Part shown: positions 8,352-17,836 of the stretch, in pieces
How positions within the stretch are numbered: the first letter of the stretch is position 1
How the letters are laid out: each line of letters starts with the position of its first letter
Source of the DNA: M3007 sp044226205
Lineage (GTDB): Bacteria; Bacteroidota; Bacteroidia; Chitinophagales; Saprospiraceae
Assembly (NCBI GenBank): GCA_044226205.1
Contig: JBGAHL010000001.1
Span: forward strand, 1 to 64,000
Length of the DNA: 64,000 nt
Direction: 5' to 3'
Notes under the pieces: generated by a model
Seen by the model: only the letters and a program-made list of their open reading frames with translations
Told to the model about the DNA's origin: nothing
The model's database searches: none
Translations under genes and position numbers: made by a program

Positions 8352-10007
8352 ATGATGAAACGACGCAACTTTTTAAAAATATGCTCGGCCGGCGTGACGC
8401 CCTTCATGGTCAACGGCTTCAAATTTCGCCCCTTCGCCAACCGTAAAATGGCCCAATTGCTCTCCACCTGCGACGGTGTGGAAGACCGCACGCTCATCCT
8501 CATCCAGCTCAAAGGTGGCAACGACGGCATCAATACCATCATCCCGATCGCGCAGTACGACGACTACGCCAACCTGCGGCCTTACATCCGCGTCCCCGAC
8601 AGCGGACTTGAAAAATACATCACCCTCGACAATACGCTTCCGGCCGCCGATCAGGTGGGTTTGCACCCGGTCATGACCGCCATGAAAGCGCTGTACGACA
8701 AAGGCTGGGTCTCCGTCGTGCAGGGTGTCGGGTACGAAAACCTCAACCAGTCGCACTTCAAGGGCACCGACCTCTGGCTGTCGGCTGGCGACGGCACCCC
8801 CGAAAATTTCAATATCCACTCCGGCTGGATGGGCCGCACGCTCAACGCCATGTACCCCGATGTGCTGGGCGAACCCACAGCCGATTATCCCGATCCGCTG
8901 GGCATCCAGGTTGGCGACCCCTACCCTTCCCTGGGCTTCCACACGGAGACGGAGCACCTGAATTCGATTAACCTGAGCGGCCAGGACCCCGAAGGGTTCT
9001 ACACCCTGATCCAGTCGATCGGCGGAGCGCCCATTTTGAACGTTCCCGATTCCGAGTACGGGGTCGAACTCGAATACATCATGGGGGTTGAAAACAGCGT
9101 AGACCTTTATTCTCAACGGATTACGCAGACTTTCAACGATGGCGCCAATGCGCTGAGTTACCCCGACTCCGACCTGGCCAACCAGCTCAAAACCGTGGCG
9201 CGCCTCATCAAAGGCGGGTGCAGGACCAAAATTTTTCTCTGCTCGATGGGCGGGTTCGATACGCACGGATCGCAAACGGGCGACTCCGTGTTGCTCGGCC
9301 AGCACCCCGAGTTGCTGCAAAACCTGTCGGAGGCTGTCAAGGCCTTTTTCGACGACCTCGACGCGATGGACCTGGCCGATCAGGTCATGGCTTGCACCTT
9401 CTCCGAATTCGGCCGTTGCGCCCGCGAAAACGGCTCGTACGGCACCGACCACGGCACGCTGGCGCCCATGCTGATTTTCGGCAAAGGCGCCGAAGCGGGC
9501 GTGGTCGGCACCAATGTCAACATGGGTAATGTGACCGGCGACGGGCAGTTGCAGGGTATGCAATTCGACTACCGACAGGTATTCGGCACCCTGGTGCAGG
9601 ACTGGCTGGGCGCCAACAACTACGCCATGGAGCAGGCCATGTTCGACGGGTACAACAAATTATCCATCGTCAACAGCAACTACGTGGTAAGCCCCGATTG
9701 CTACATCGGCGGCGCCGTGTCGGTGTTCGATCCGTTCGTAAGCAAAAAGCAACTGGCCGTGTTCCCGAATCCGGCTGCAACGAGCACGGAGGTGAGCTTC
9801 CGCAGCGACAACAGCTTTCCCGCCATGCTGACCCTGCATAGTCTGGGCGGAAAACTGGTTTCCAGCATGCAGGTGCAGGTACAACCCGGCAACAACCTTT
9901 TTTACCTCAACGTGCACAGCCTGCCCGCGGGGCCGTATTTCGTACGAATTGAAAACCGCCTGAACGGCGTTGCCGAGGTGAGCAAACTGAATGTAATCCG
10001 CAACTGA
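8352..10007 (+). CDS. DUF1501 family protein with Tat-like signal and T9SS domain (copy 1)
   Basis: This 551-residue protein begins MMKRRNFLK, a twin-arginine-like signal (RRNFLK) that suggests folded export to the periplasm. The DUF1501 body has the family's GGNDGIN, NQSHFKGTDLW, GFDTHGSQ, SEFGR and TDHGT segments; DUF1501 is related to the sulfatase/alkaline-phosphatase fold, and the conserved D/H residues in GFDTH and DHG may bind metal. The C-terminal 75 or so residues (VFPNPAATSTEVSF to SKLNVIRN) form a T9SS sorting domain. It is co-transcribed with the upstream DUF1800 gene and followed by a terminator. Function of the family is unknown. Confidence 0.85.
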   Translation: MMKRRNFLKICSAGVTPFMVNGFKFRPFANRKMAQLLSTCDGVEDRTLILIQLKGGNDGINTIIPIAQYDDYANLRPYIRVPDSGLEKYITLDNTLPAADQVGLHPVMTAMKALYDKGWVSVVQGVGYENLNQSHFKGTDLWLSAGDGTPENFNIHSGWMGRTLNAMYPDVLGEPTADYPDPLGIQVGDPYPSLGFHTETEHLNSINLSGQDPEGFYTLIQSIGGAPILNVPDSEYGVELEYIMGVENSVDLYSQRITQTFNDGANALSYPDSDLANQLKTVARLIKGGCRTKIFLCSMGGFDTHGSQTGDSVLLGQHPELLQNLSEAVKAFFDDLDAMDLADQVMACTFSEFGRCARENGSYGTDHGTLAPMLIFGKGAEAGVVGTNVNMGNVTGDGQLQGMQFDYRQVFGTLVQDWLGANNYAMEQAMFDGYNKLSIVNSNYVVSPDCYIGGAVSVFDPFVSKKQLAVFPNPAATSTEVSFRSDNSFPAMLTLHSLGGKLVSSMQVQVQPGNNLFYLNVHSLPAGPYFVRIENRLNGVAEVSKLNVIRN

Positions 10008-10080
10008 GTATAGACTTGTTGCGACGCGACTTGATCAGCCGCATCTCAACAAGTTTATTTAATCCTGAATATCGATACGA

Positions 10081-10122
10081 CGAGCGTCTTGCCGAAACAG
10101 CCGGCAGGGCGCTTGTTTTTTT
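10081..10122 (+). terminator. Rho-independent terminator between cassettes
   Basis: A 14-bp stem containing G-U pairs (10081-10094 with 10102-10115) is followed by seven T residues. It ends the first DUF1800-DUF1501 unit, so the second cassette presumably has its own promoter. Confidence 0.8.
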
Positions 10123-10227
10123 AAATGATTCGTTAAACCTACAGGCATTGCTTCGGTCAAAAAGGGGCCCTTGACGACCAATCTCCTCAAACTCCGCCTT
10201 TTTCCATCACCAAAATTTTTAGTCCAC

Positions 10228-11907
10228 ATGGCATCACTCGCACCTTTTACCGGCGTATTGGGTCACCGCCGTGCAGCACACTTGCTGCGCCGGGCCTCCT
10301 TCCGGTACATCAAGCCCAGAATCGATCAGATGGCCAGCCAAACGGCCGCCGAAGCGCTTGCTTCGCTTTTACAATTGTACCCGCAGCAACTCGACCAGCC
10401 GGTGTACGACGACCCCACAACAACCGATGTGGTGGAAAATATCAAGTGGATCAACCCGCAGGTGGATCCTGCTTCCTTCGGCGCCGAGGATTTTCAACTG
10501 CGCCGCTGGCTGATGGGCTGGTGGGTCAATGAGGCCTTGCAGGACCCGGGTATCGGGCACAAAATGTCTTTTTTCTTCCATCAATATTTTGTCACAACAG
10601 CCAATACGCTGGGTACGTCCCATTATTTCGATTACCTCGCCTTGTTGCGTTGGGGTGCGTTGGGCAATTTCAAAAAACTGGCCACCAAAATGGTCACCGA
10701 CAACTGCATGTTGCGGTACCTGAACAACCAGGAAAACGTGGCCGGCAATCCGAATGAAAATTTCGCCCGCGAGTTTTTTGAATTGTTCACCATCGGGAAA
10801 GGCCCACAGGCCGGCGACGGCGATTATACCAACTACACGGAAGCCGATATCGCGCAGGCTGCCCGGGTGTTTACTGGTTTCCGCACCAAGATCAACCGCA
10901 ATATTATCGATGCGGAAACCGGCCTGCCACGAGGCGACGCCAGTTTTTTCGGGCTGGGAGGCGTGCAGCTTCACGATTCGGGCAACAAACAATTCAGCGC
11001 CCGTTTTCAGAATACGATCATTCAGGGGGCGAGCAATTCGGCCGGGATGTTCAACGAACTGAACGCTTTTGTGGACATGATTTTTGCCCAGGATGAAACC
11101 GCAAAACTGACCTGCCGGCGGCTTTACCGCTATTTCGTGAGCCGCAACATCACTGATGAAATCGAAAACGACATCATCGCGCCGCTCGCCACGACATTCC
11201 GCAACAACAACTACGAAATCAAACCCGTGCTCCTCCAGTTGCTGCAAAGCGAGCATTTCTTCGACCTCGACGACTCGGACAACGCCGACGAAATCGTGGG
11301 CGGATTGATCAAAATGCCGCTCGACCTGACGCTTCCGGCCATGTCGTTCTTCGGGGTGCCGATTCCAGACCCTTTGACACAAAATACCCAACACTACATC
11401 GTCCTGTATTCGCGCGGCGTGCTGGATCGGATGCTCGCGCTCAGCGGCCTGAACCTGTTTTTTCCCTCCGACGTGGCCGGCTACCCGGGTTTTTATCAAA
11501 ATCCCGACTTCAATCGGCAATGGTTCAATTCCAGTACCATCATTGCGCGGTACAAGCTCCCGCAAATGCTGCTCAGCGGCAAATACCAGATCGGGGGCAA
11601 TGCCAATGGCCCGCTCGGCACCAAACTGAACATTGCGCCCTGGCTCAAAGGCAGCGGCGTGGTGAGCGACCCGGAAGATTCCTACGTGGTCGTGCAGGAG
11701 TTGCTGCGCTACCTGCTGCCCGAGGAAGTGGACAACGACCGCTTCAATTACTTTCTCAACGACGTTTTCCTGAATGGCCTGCCGGCCGACGACTGGACCT
11801 ACGAATGGCAAAACTACCTGGCGACCAACAACGCCGCCGAGGTCACCATTCCGCTCGAAAGATTGATCAACGCCATTATGTATTCGCCTGAATATCAGAC
11901 TTGTTAA
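10228..11907 (+). CDS. DUF1800 family protein (cassette copy 2)
   Basis: This 559-residue paralog of the protein at 6652-8286 is collinear along its whole length (MASLAPFTGVLGHRRAAHLLRRASF, NPNENFAREFFELFTIG, EYQTC at the end). The ATG at 10228 is preferred over the TTG at 10171 by alignment with copy 1. It carries extra residues after LDQPVYD (the TTTDVVENIKW region) and around GLGGVQLHDSGNKQFSARF. No signal peptide is evident. It lies 60 bases upstream of its DUF1501 partner, repeating the gene order of the first cassette. Confidence 0.85.
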   Translation: MASLAPFTGVLGHRRAAHLLRRASFRYIKPRIDQMASQTAAEALASLLQLYPQQLDQPVYDDPTTTDVVENIKWINPQVDPASFGAEDFQLRRWLMGWWVNEALQDPGIGHKMSFFFHQYFVTTANTLGTSHYFDYLALLRWGALGNFKKLATKMVTDNCMLRYLNNQENVAGNPNENFAREFFELFTIGKGPQAGDGDYTNYTEADIAQAARVFTGFRTKINRNIIDAETGLPRGDASFFGLGGVQLHDSGNKQFSARFQNTIIQGASNSAGMFNELNAFVDMIFAQDETAKLTCRRLYRYFVSRNITDEIENDIIAPLATTFRNNNYEIKPVLLQLLQSEHFFDLDDSDNADEIVGGLIKMPLDLTLPAMSFFGVPIPDPLTQNTQHYIVLYSRGVLDRMLALSGLNLFFPSDVAGYPGFYQNPDFNRQWFNSSTIIARYKLPQMLLSGKYQIGGNANGPLGTKLNIAPWLKGSGVVSDPEDSYVVVQELLRYLLPEEVDNDRFNYFLNDVFLNGLPADDWTYEWQNYLATNNAAEVTIPLERLINAIMYSPEYQTC

Positions 11908-11967
11908 ATGGCCCAATTCAAAACCTCGAGCGTATCCTGATTCTTCAAATCCGTAATTACTTCAAAC

Positions 11968-13626
11968 ATGAAACGTCGTAATTTTCTTAAAATATTCCCG
12001 CCGTTGACCATTACTCCTTTCGTCGTCAACGGTTTCCCGCTCAAACCCTACGCCAACCACCGCCTTGCGCAATTGCTGAGCAGCTGCGACGGCGTGGAAG
12101 ATCGCGTGCTCGTGCTCATTCAGTTGAAAGGCGGCAACGACGGCATCAATACCGTCGTGCCGGTCAATCAGTATGACGTGTACGCCAACCTTCGCCCTCT
12201 GATCCACCTGCCCAACACCGGCAACAACAAATACATCGATCTCGACAACACCCTGCCGGGCGCCGATCAGGTGGGCCTTCACCCGGCCATGACGGGCCTC
12301 AAATCCCTGTATGACGACGGCCGTCTGACCCTCGTTCAGGGCGTCGGCTACGCGCAGCCCAACCAGTCGCACTTTAAAAGCACGGACCTGTGGCTGTCCG
12401 GAGGCGACGGCACGCCCGACAATTTCAACATTCCCTCGGGCTGGATGGGCCGCGCCCTGCAGGCTTTTTACCCCGACGTAACCGGCGCCCCGACCACCAA
12501 CATGCCCGACCCGCTCGGCATTCAGATTGGCGACAGTAACCCTTCGCTGGGCTTTCACACCGAAACCGAACACCAAAACGTGATCAACCTGAGCGGACAA
12601 GACCCCGCGGGATTCTTCTCGCTCGTGCAAACCATCGGCGGCGCGCCCATTCTGAATATTCCCGACACCGAGCAAGGCGACGAACTGGCGTTTATCATGG
12701 GGGTGGAGCAAAGCGTCAACCTGTACGCCCAGCGTATTACACAGGTGTTCAACGCGGGCTCCAACGTCGTCACTTACCCGGAAACCAGTCTGGCCAATCA
12801 ATTAAAAACCATTGCCAGAATGGTCAAGGGCGGTTGCAAAACCAAAATTTATCTCTGCTCGATGGGCGGGTTTGACAACCACAGTTCGCAGGCCGATACC
12901 CTCGATTCTTCGACCGGCAACCATGCCGAATTGCTGCTTCAACTGTCAGACGCCATCAAGGCATTCAACGACGACCTGGACGCGCTCGGCATCGCCGATC
13001 AGGTGATGGGCTGCACATTCTCCGAGTTTGGGCGCTGCGCCGCCGAAAACGGTTCCATCGGCACCGACCACGGCACCCTGGCGCCCATGTTTGTCTTCGG
13101 GAAAAATGCGCAGGCAGGCGTGCTGGGCACCAACGTCAACCTCTCCAACCTAACGCAGGACAACCAGTTACAAGGCCTGCAGCACGACTACCGGCAGGTA
13201 TTTGCCACCTTGTTGCAAGACTGGCTCGGCGCCGACGGGTACGTGATGGAGCAGGCCATGTTTGATGGCTACACGAAGGTCGGGCTGGTAGACTCGGCGT
13301 TTGTGGTCGATCCCGACTGCTATTTCGGCGGCGGCACCTCGGCAGCCTGGGATCTTGCGCAGCAGGTTCGCCCCTTGCAGCTCTTTCCCAACCCGGCAGC
13401 CTACAACGTGGAAGTCTTGTTCGACAGCAAGCAATCGTTCGATGCGCGTCTTTCCCTGCACAGCCTTGGCGGCACCCTCGTGTATGCCAACACGGTACAG
13501 GTAAGCGCAGGCAGCAATGCCTATTACCTCGACGTGGCATCCTTGCCCGCCGGCACTTACTTTGTGCGGTTGGAAAATAAAAATAACGGGGCAGCCGAAG
13601 TAACCAAACTCACGGTTGCGCGTTAA
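11968..13626 (+). CDS. DUF1501 family protein with Tat-like signal and T9SS domain (copy 2)
   Basis: This 552-residue paralog of 8352-10007 starts MKRRNFLKIFPPLTITPFVVNGF, again twin-arginine-like. GGNDGIN, NQSHFKSTDLW, GFDNHSSQ, SEFGR and TDHGT are retained, but the GFDTH of copy 1 is GFDNH here. A T9SS C-terminal domain (LFPNPAAYNVEVLF to VTKLTVAR) follows. The DUF1501 half is more conserved between copies than the sorting domain. Having both a Tat-like leader and a T9SS domain is unusual, because T9SS cargo normally enters by Sec; this is seen in both copies. Confidence 0.85.
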   Translation: MKRRNFLKIFPPLTITPFVVNGFPLKPYANHRLAQLLSSCDGVEDRVLVLIQLKGGNDGINTVVPVNQYDVYANLRPLIHLPNTGNNKYIDLDNTLPGADQVGLHPAMTGLKSLYDDGRLTLVQGVGYAQPNQSHFKSTDLWLSGGDGTPDNFNIPSGWMGRALQAFYPDVTGAPTTNMPDPLGIQIGDSNPSLGFHTETEHQNVINLSGQDPAGFFSLVQTIGGAPILNIPDTEQGDELAFIMGVEQSVNLYAQRITQVFNAGSNVVTYPETSLANQLKTIARMVKGGCKTKIYLCSMGGFDNHSSQADTLDSSTGNHAELLLQLSDAIKAFNDDLDALGIADQVMGCTFSEFGRCAAENGSIGTDHGTLAPMFVFGKNAQAGVLGTNVNLSNLTQDNQLQGLQHDYRQVFATLLQDWLGADGYVMEQAMFDGYTKVGLVDSAFVVDPDCYFGGGTSAAWDLAQQVRPLQLFPNPAAYNVEVLFDSKQSFDARLSLHSLGGTLVYANTVQVSAGSNAYYLDVASLPAGTYFVRLENKNNGAAEVTKLTVAR

Positions 13627-13662
13627 AAAGGATATCATTGTTCAAGACATCATCTACAATGA

Positions 13663-13696
13663 AGCGCCGGGCAAGCAATTGTCCGGCGTTTTTTTT
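13663..13696 (+). terminator. Rho-independent terminator of cassette 2
   Basis: A 12-bp stem with G-U pairs (13663-13674 with 13679-13690) and a GCAA loop is followed by an eight-base T run, 37 bases after the DUF1501 stop codon. Confidence 0.8.
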
Positions 13697-13787
13697 GTCA
13701 AAAAGGGAAAAGGGCGTCAGTAAACGTTTTTCGGAAATTGTACGTTTTAGTGGTTGATTCTACCCTTTATCCCGTAAAATCAGCGAC

Positions 13788-14837
13788 ATGACGCGTTTTT
13801 TTGCCTTATTCTGCCTTTTATTGTCTTCTGCTGCTTTGTTCGCCCAGGGTAATGCCGACTGTTGGGACGCCAAGGAAATTTGTAAAAAACAGGTGTACCA
13901 CATCGACCGCGCCGGCGGAGAAGGCACCAACAATCAGGAAGCCGACTTTACCTCCTGTTTCATGAATGGCGACAACTTCGGCCAGGCCGAGGAAAATTCG
14001 ACGTGGATCCGTTTTGAAATCAAAAAAAGCGGCACCCTCACCTTTGCCATCACCCCTCACCGCCTCGACGACGACATCGACTTCGTGGTGTTCAAACTGC
14101 CTGCCGACGGCGATTGCCGCTACAAACAAATCGTGCGCTGTATGGCTGCCGGCGACAGCCCCGATCGTGCGCTGACCAGCCCCTGCATGGGCGAGACCGG
14201 CCTTCGCGACGGCGAAACGGATTCGAGCGAAGATGCAGGCTGCGCGGATGTGGGCGACAATACCTGGCTGGCGCCTTTGCGCGTCGTGGCCGGGGAGAAA
14301 TATGTGATCCTCGTCAGCAATGTGACCACGAAAGGCCCGGGGTTCAGCATTCGTTTTGGCGGCACCGCCATGTTGCCTTGTGATGAAGAAAAAAAGCCCG
14401 TCGCTACGCCGCCCAAGCCCAAGGAAACGCCCAAGCCTGCGCCCAAGCCAACGCCTCCCCCGCAGACTGCACCCGCCAAAACGCCGCCTGCGCAAATCGG
14501 TGGTCGCGATGTGCAGGTCAATGAAACGGTGAAAGTCAAAAACCGCAAGGTCAAGATCAAGATCTGGGACAGCCAGATCGAAGATGGCGACGTGATCTCC
14601 ATTTACCTCGACGATAAAAAGATCCTCGACCACCAGTACCTGCGCACCAAACCCTACGAATTCGAAGTCGAGTTGCCGGAAGGGAAAGAGCACTTCCTGA
14701 CCGTGTATGCCGACGATTTCGGCAAGGCCGAGCCCAATACAGCCATGGTTTTGATCAACGACGGCGTGCGCGAACAAACCATCGACCTCGTGGCCGGCCG
14801 AAGCAAGCAGGAAAGCGTGAAGATCATCACGGAGTAA
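13788..14837 (+). CDS. Secreted modular protein with Pro/Lys linker, function unknown
   Basis: This 349-residue protein has a signal peptide (MTRFFALFCLLLSSAALFAQ). Residues 25-205 form a Cys-containing beta-sandwich of a kind common in Bacteroidota surface proteins (DCWDAKEIC, ENSTWIRFEIKKSGTLTFAI, DDDIDFVVFKL). A proline/lysine/threonine linker follows at about 206-240 (repeated PKP and TPPP). The C-terminal domain of about 100 residues contains ISIYLDDKKILDHQYL and is probably another beta domain. There is no T9SS domain. Extracytoplasmic location is likely and no enzymatic motif is seen. TACCCTTT at about 13761 may be a weak promoter. Confidence 0.75.
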   Translation: MTRFFALFCLLLSSAALFAQGNADCWDAKEICKKQVYHIDRAGGEGTNNQEADFTSCFMNGDNFGQAEENSTWIRFEIKKSGTLTFAITPHRLDDDIDFVVFKLPADGDCRYKQIVRCMAAGDSPDRALTSPCMGETGLRDGETDSSEDAGCADVGDNTWLAPLRVVAGEKYVILVSNVTTKGPGFSIRFGGTAMLPCDEEKKPVATPPKPKETPKPAPKPTPPPQTAPAKTPPAQIGGRDVQVNETVKVKNRKVKIKIWDSQIEDGDVISIYLDDKKILDHQYLRTKPYEFEVELPEGKEHFLTVYADDFGKAEPNTAMVLINDGVREQTIDLVAGRSKQESVKIITE

Positions 14838-14867
14838 ATTTGATCGGGCGCCCGATTGGTATTGGCT

Positions 14868-14875
14868 TATATTTG
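14868..14875 (+). promoter_or_regulatory. -7 promoter box (TATATTTG) of the VWA gene
   Basis: TATATTTG matches TAnnTTTG, 39 bases before the ATG at 14915. A TTTG at 14839-14842 is a possible -33 box, although the 25-base spacing is long. Confidence 0.45.
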
Positions 14876-14914
14876 ATAAAACAAAGCAGCCCGATGCGCT
14901 GTTGATAGCCCGTT

Positions 14915-16003
14915 ATGATCGGATTTCGATTTTCTGAGTTCACCGGCGATGCCAACCAGTCTGTTTTTGACCGGCTGTTCAAGATTTTTCAGGAACTGAT
15001 GCTCTACACTTCCGGCGACGTGTCGGAAGCGCTTGCCTGGCTCAACGAACTCGACCGGGAATACAAACTGACCACCGACGATTACGGCATGGCCGATTTT
15101 ATCCGCGAGCTCGAAGAGCGCGGGTTCATACGCCGCAACGGCGACGGAGAAGGCAACCCTGGACCTACGCGCAAACTGGAAATCAGCATTCGCCAGAAAA
15201 GCCTGGAGGATATTTTCGGCGATCTGAAAAAAGCCAAAAGCGGCCGCCACAACACGTCCAGCATCGGTCAGGGCGACGAGCATACCGCCGACGTCAAACC
15301 TTTCGAATTTGGCGACAGCCTCGAGCAACTGGCCATCACCAATTCGCTGCGCAATGCCTACATCAACCACGGCATCGAGGAGTTCAACCTGACCCAGGAC
15401 GACCTGGAAGTGCACGAAACCTACAACCAGAGCCAGATGTCGTCGGTCCTGATGATCGACATTTCGCACTCCATGATTTTGTACGGGGAAGACCGCATCA
15501 CGCCGGCGAAAAAAGTGGCGCTGGCGCTGGCGGAATACATCCAGACCCGTTTTCCCAAAGACACCCTCGACATCATCGTGTTCGGCAACGACGCCTGGCC
15601 AATCGAATTGAAAGACATCCCCTATTTGCAGGTGGGTCCCTACCACACCAACACGGTAGCCGGACTCGAACTCGCGCTCGATCTGCTCAAACGACGCCGC
15701 AACCCGAACAAACAGATCTTCATGATCACCGACGGCAAACCTACCTGCCTCAAAATCGGAAAGAACTATTACAAAAACTCTTTCGGCCTCGACCGGAAGA
15801 TCATCAACCGCTGCCTCAACCTCGCCTTGCGTTGCCGAAAACTCGACGTGCCGATCACCACTTTTATGATCGCACAGGACCCGTATCTGGTCCGCTTTGT
15901 CGAGGCATTTACCCATACCAACAACGGAAAGGCCTTTTATTCCTCGCTGGAAGGTCTGGGGTCGTTTGTGCTGGAAAATTATAAAAAACGTAAAAGGAAG
16001 TAA
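14915..16003 (+). CDS. VWA domain protein with MIDAS motif
   Basis: This 362-residue cytoplasmic-looking protein has no signal peptide or membrane segment. Residues 1-175 are mostly helical and unassigned. A von Willebrand factor A domain begins at about 177 with the metal-ion-dependent adhesion site D182-I-S184-H-S186 and continues with FGNDAWPIEL and ITDGKPT. Proteins of this kind usually act with MoxR/RavA-type AAA ATPases as metal-insertion or remodelling chaperones, but no such ATPase is adjacent; the flanking genes are a secreted protein upstream and a small membrane protein downstream. The lysine/arginine-rich tail KKRKRK may bind nucleic acid or acidic lipid. Substrate unknown. Confidence 0.8.
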   Translation: MIGFRFSEFTGDANQSVFDRLFKIFQELMLYTSGDVSEALAWLNELDREYKLTTDDYGMADFIRELEERGFIRRNGDGEGNPGPTRKLEISIRQKSLEDIFGDLKKAKSGRHNTSSIGQGDEHTADVKPFEFGDSLEQLAITNSLRNAYINHGIEEFNLTQDDLEVHETYNQSQMSSVLMIDISHSMILYGEDRITPAKKVALALAEYIQTRFPKDTLDIIVFGNDAWPIELKDIPYLQVGPYHTNTVAGLELALDLLKRRRNPNKQIFMITDGKPTCLKIGKNYYKNSFGLDRKIINRCLNLALRCRKLDVPITTFMIAQDPYLVRFVEAFTHTNNGKAFYSSLEGLGSFVLENYKKRKRK

Positions 16004-16062
16004 AACGAGGCCGGTCTGGGGCTTTTTGATGATTTTTGCGGCAAGCGAACGCAATCCTGATT

Positions 16063-16368
16063 ATGTACATCCTGCTGATTTCCATTATTGCCGGCCTTTT
16101 TATTGCCTTGCTTTTTCTCAACCTTTATTTCCGCGCCAAAGTGCTGAAAGTGTACGGCGTGCTGGTGCGCAACCGCGTGCAGTTCGGGGCTGCGCATATT
16201 TTCAACCGGCAAAAACTGGAGGAGGAAATCCTGCCGCGCTACCCGCAGTTTCGGGAAGAAATCGAATCGTTTATCCGCCACATGCGCTATTCCATTCGCA
16301 TGGCCACCGTTCTGATCGCCCTGATCACGCTCTTTGGCGCGGTATTGATGTGGTACCGTCACGAGTGA
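16063..16368 (+). CDS. Small two-span membrane protein, unknown
   Basis: This 101-residue protein is counted from the ATG at 16063. There are hydrophobic segments at residues 1-21 (MYILLISIIAGLFIALLFLNL) and at about 80-96 (MATVLIALITLFGAVLMWY), with a charged central part (RQKLEEEILPRYPQFREEIESF) that would be cytoplasmic or periplasmic. It lies 59 bases after the VWA gene in the same direction and could be co-transcribed. No family is recognised. Confidence 0.6.
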   Translation: MYILLISIIAGLFIALLFLNLYFRAKVLKVYGVLVRNRVQFGAAHIFNRQKLEEEILPRYPQFREEIESFIRHMRYSIRMATVLIALITLFGAVLMWYRHE

Positions 16369-16495
16369 TTTTAGCCATCTTGTTAATTTTCAAAAAAAAT
16401 TGAAAGTTGACAAACCTTAGGGTCAATGGTGCGTTTAAACCTGTGATCGGTTCGTGCTTCAAACGAGCCGGATTTCGTACCAAACTCACCCTGCC

Positions 16496-17806
16496 ATGAC
16501 CTTCAATATTCCCGAAACAACTCAAAAACGGATTGTCATCATCGGAGGCGGCTTTGCCGGCCTGACCCTTGCCAGAAAACTTGAAAAGTCTGATTTTCAA
16601 GTTGTTCTGATTGACAAAAACAACTACCACCAGTTTCAGCCGCTGTTTTACCAGGTCGCCATGGCCGGCCTTGAACCTTCGAGTATCGTTTTCCCGCTGC
16701 GCAAGGTTTTTCAAGGCAAAGGCAACGTTTTTATCCGCGTCACCGAAGTGGAAGGCATCGACCCGGAGCGAAATGTCATTTCTACCGGCATCGGCGAACT
16801 TGAATACGACTACCTGGTCGTGGCCATTGGCGCCAATACCAACTGGTACGGCAACGAACGCATCAGGGCGAATGCCATTCCGATGAAATCAGTGAGCGAA
16901 GCCCTGTATTTGCGCAATACCATTTTTGAAGATTACGAACGCGCCGTGACGGCCGAGAACCCCGAACAGCGCCAGCCCTTGCTCGACATCGTGGTGGTCG
17001 GCGGCGGCCCCACGGGCGTGGAAGTAGCCGGCGCGCTGGCCGAAATGAAGAAGTATGTCATCCCCAAAGATTACGGCGATATCGGCGGAGACAACATCAA
17101 AATTCACCTCATCAACGGCGATCAGCGCCTGCTCAACAGCATGTCGCCGCAAGCCTCGAAAAAAGCGGAGGATTTTCTGAGAGACCTGGGCGTACAGATC
17201 TGGCCGGAGAAGGTCGTGACCGATTACGACGGCAAAATCGTGGCCATCAGCGATGGCTCCACGATCCGAACCGACAAGGTAATCTGGGCGGCGGGCGTCA
17301 CCGGCAACCGAATCGAAGGGCTGCCCACGGCGGCCTATGTACGAGGCAACCGCTTGAAAGTGAATGAATTCAACTTGATAGAAGGTACCGACAATGTTTT
17401 CGCGCTGGGCGACATTGCATTTCAAACCACTGATCCGGCCTACCCCGCCGGGCACCCGCAGGTGGCGCAGGTGGCTTTGCAACAGGCGAAGTGCCTGGCC
17501 GACAACCTCAAACGATGGCGCACGAACCGCGCGCCGAAACCGTTCCGTTACCGCGACCTGGGCTCGATGGCTACCATCGGACGGCACCGCGCCGTGGCCG
17601 ACCTTCCGTTCTGGCGGTTCCAGGGAGCATTCGCGTGGTTTGTCTGGCTGTTTGTGCACTTGTTCTCCCTGTTGGGCGCCAAAAACAAGCTGTTCGTTTT
17701 TCTCAACTGGGTAGCCAACTACATCACCTACGACCAAAGCCTCCGACTGGTCATCAAGCCGTGGAAAAAGCCCAAAATTTCGCCTGAAAAAGCGTTGACC
17801 GTTTGA
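16496..17806 (+). CDS. ndh: Type II NADH dehydrogenase (NDH-2)
   Basis: This 436-residue flavoprotein transfers electrons from NADH to quinone at the inner membrane without proton pumping. The ATG at 16496 starts just before the FAD-binding Rossmann motif IVIIGGGFAGL (residues 13-23). The second dinucleotide fold for NADH, VVVVGGGPTGVEVAGAL, is at about 163. The quinone-site-like motif is seen in AQVALQQAK. The hydrophobic FAWFVWLFVHLFSLLG segment near the C-terminus (about 379-395) matches the membrane-association region of bacterial NDH-2. The length is normal for the family. It appears to be a single gene. Confidence 0.9.
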   Translation: MTFNIPETTQKRIVIIGGGFAGLTLARKLEKSDFQVVLIDKNNYHQFQPLFYQVAMAGLEPSSIVFPLRKVFQGKGNVFIRVTEVEGIDPERNVISTGIGELEYDYLVVAIGANTNWYGNERIRANAIPMKSVSEALYLRNTIFEDYERAVTAENPEQRQPLLDIVVVGGGPTGVEVAGALAEMKKYVIPKDYGDIGGDNIKIHLINGDQRLLNSMSPQASKKAEDFLRDLGVQIWPEKVVTDYDGKIVAISDGSTIRTDKVIWAAGVTGNRIEGLPTAAYVRGNRLKVNEFNLIEGTDNVFALGDIAFQTTDPAYPAGHPQVAQVALQQAKCLADNLKRWRTNRAPKPFRYRDLGSMATIGRHRAVADLPFWRFQGAFAWFVWLFVHLFSLLGAKNKLFVFLNWVANYITYDQSLRLVIKPWKKPKISPEKALTV

Positions 17807-17836
17807 TCGGAACGCGGCAGTCTGGTCTTTTGCCAT

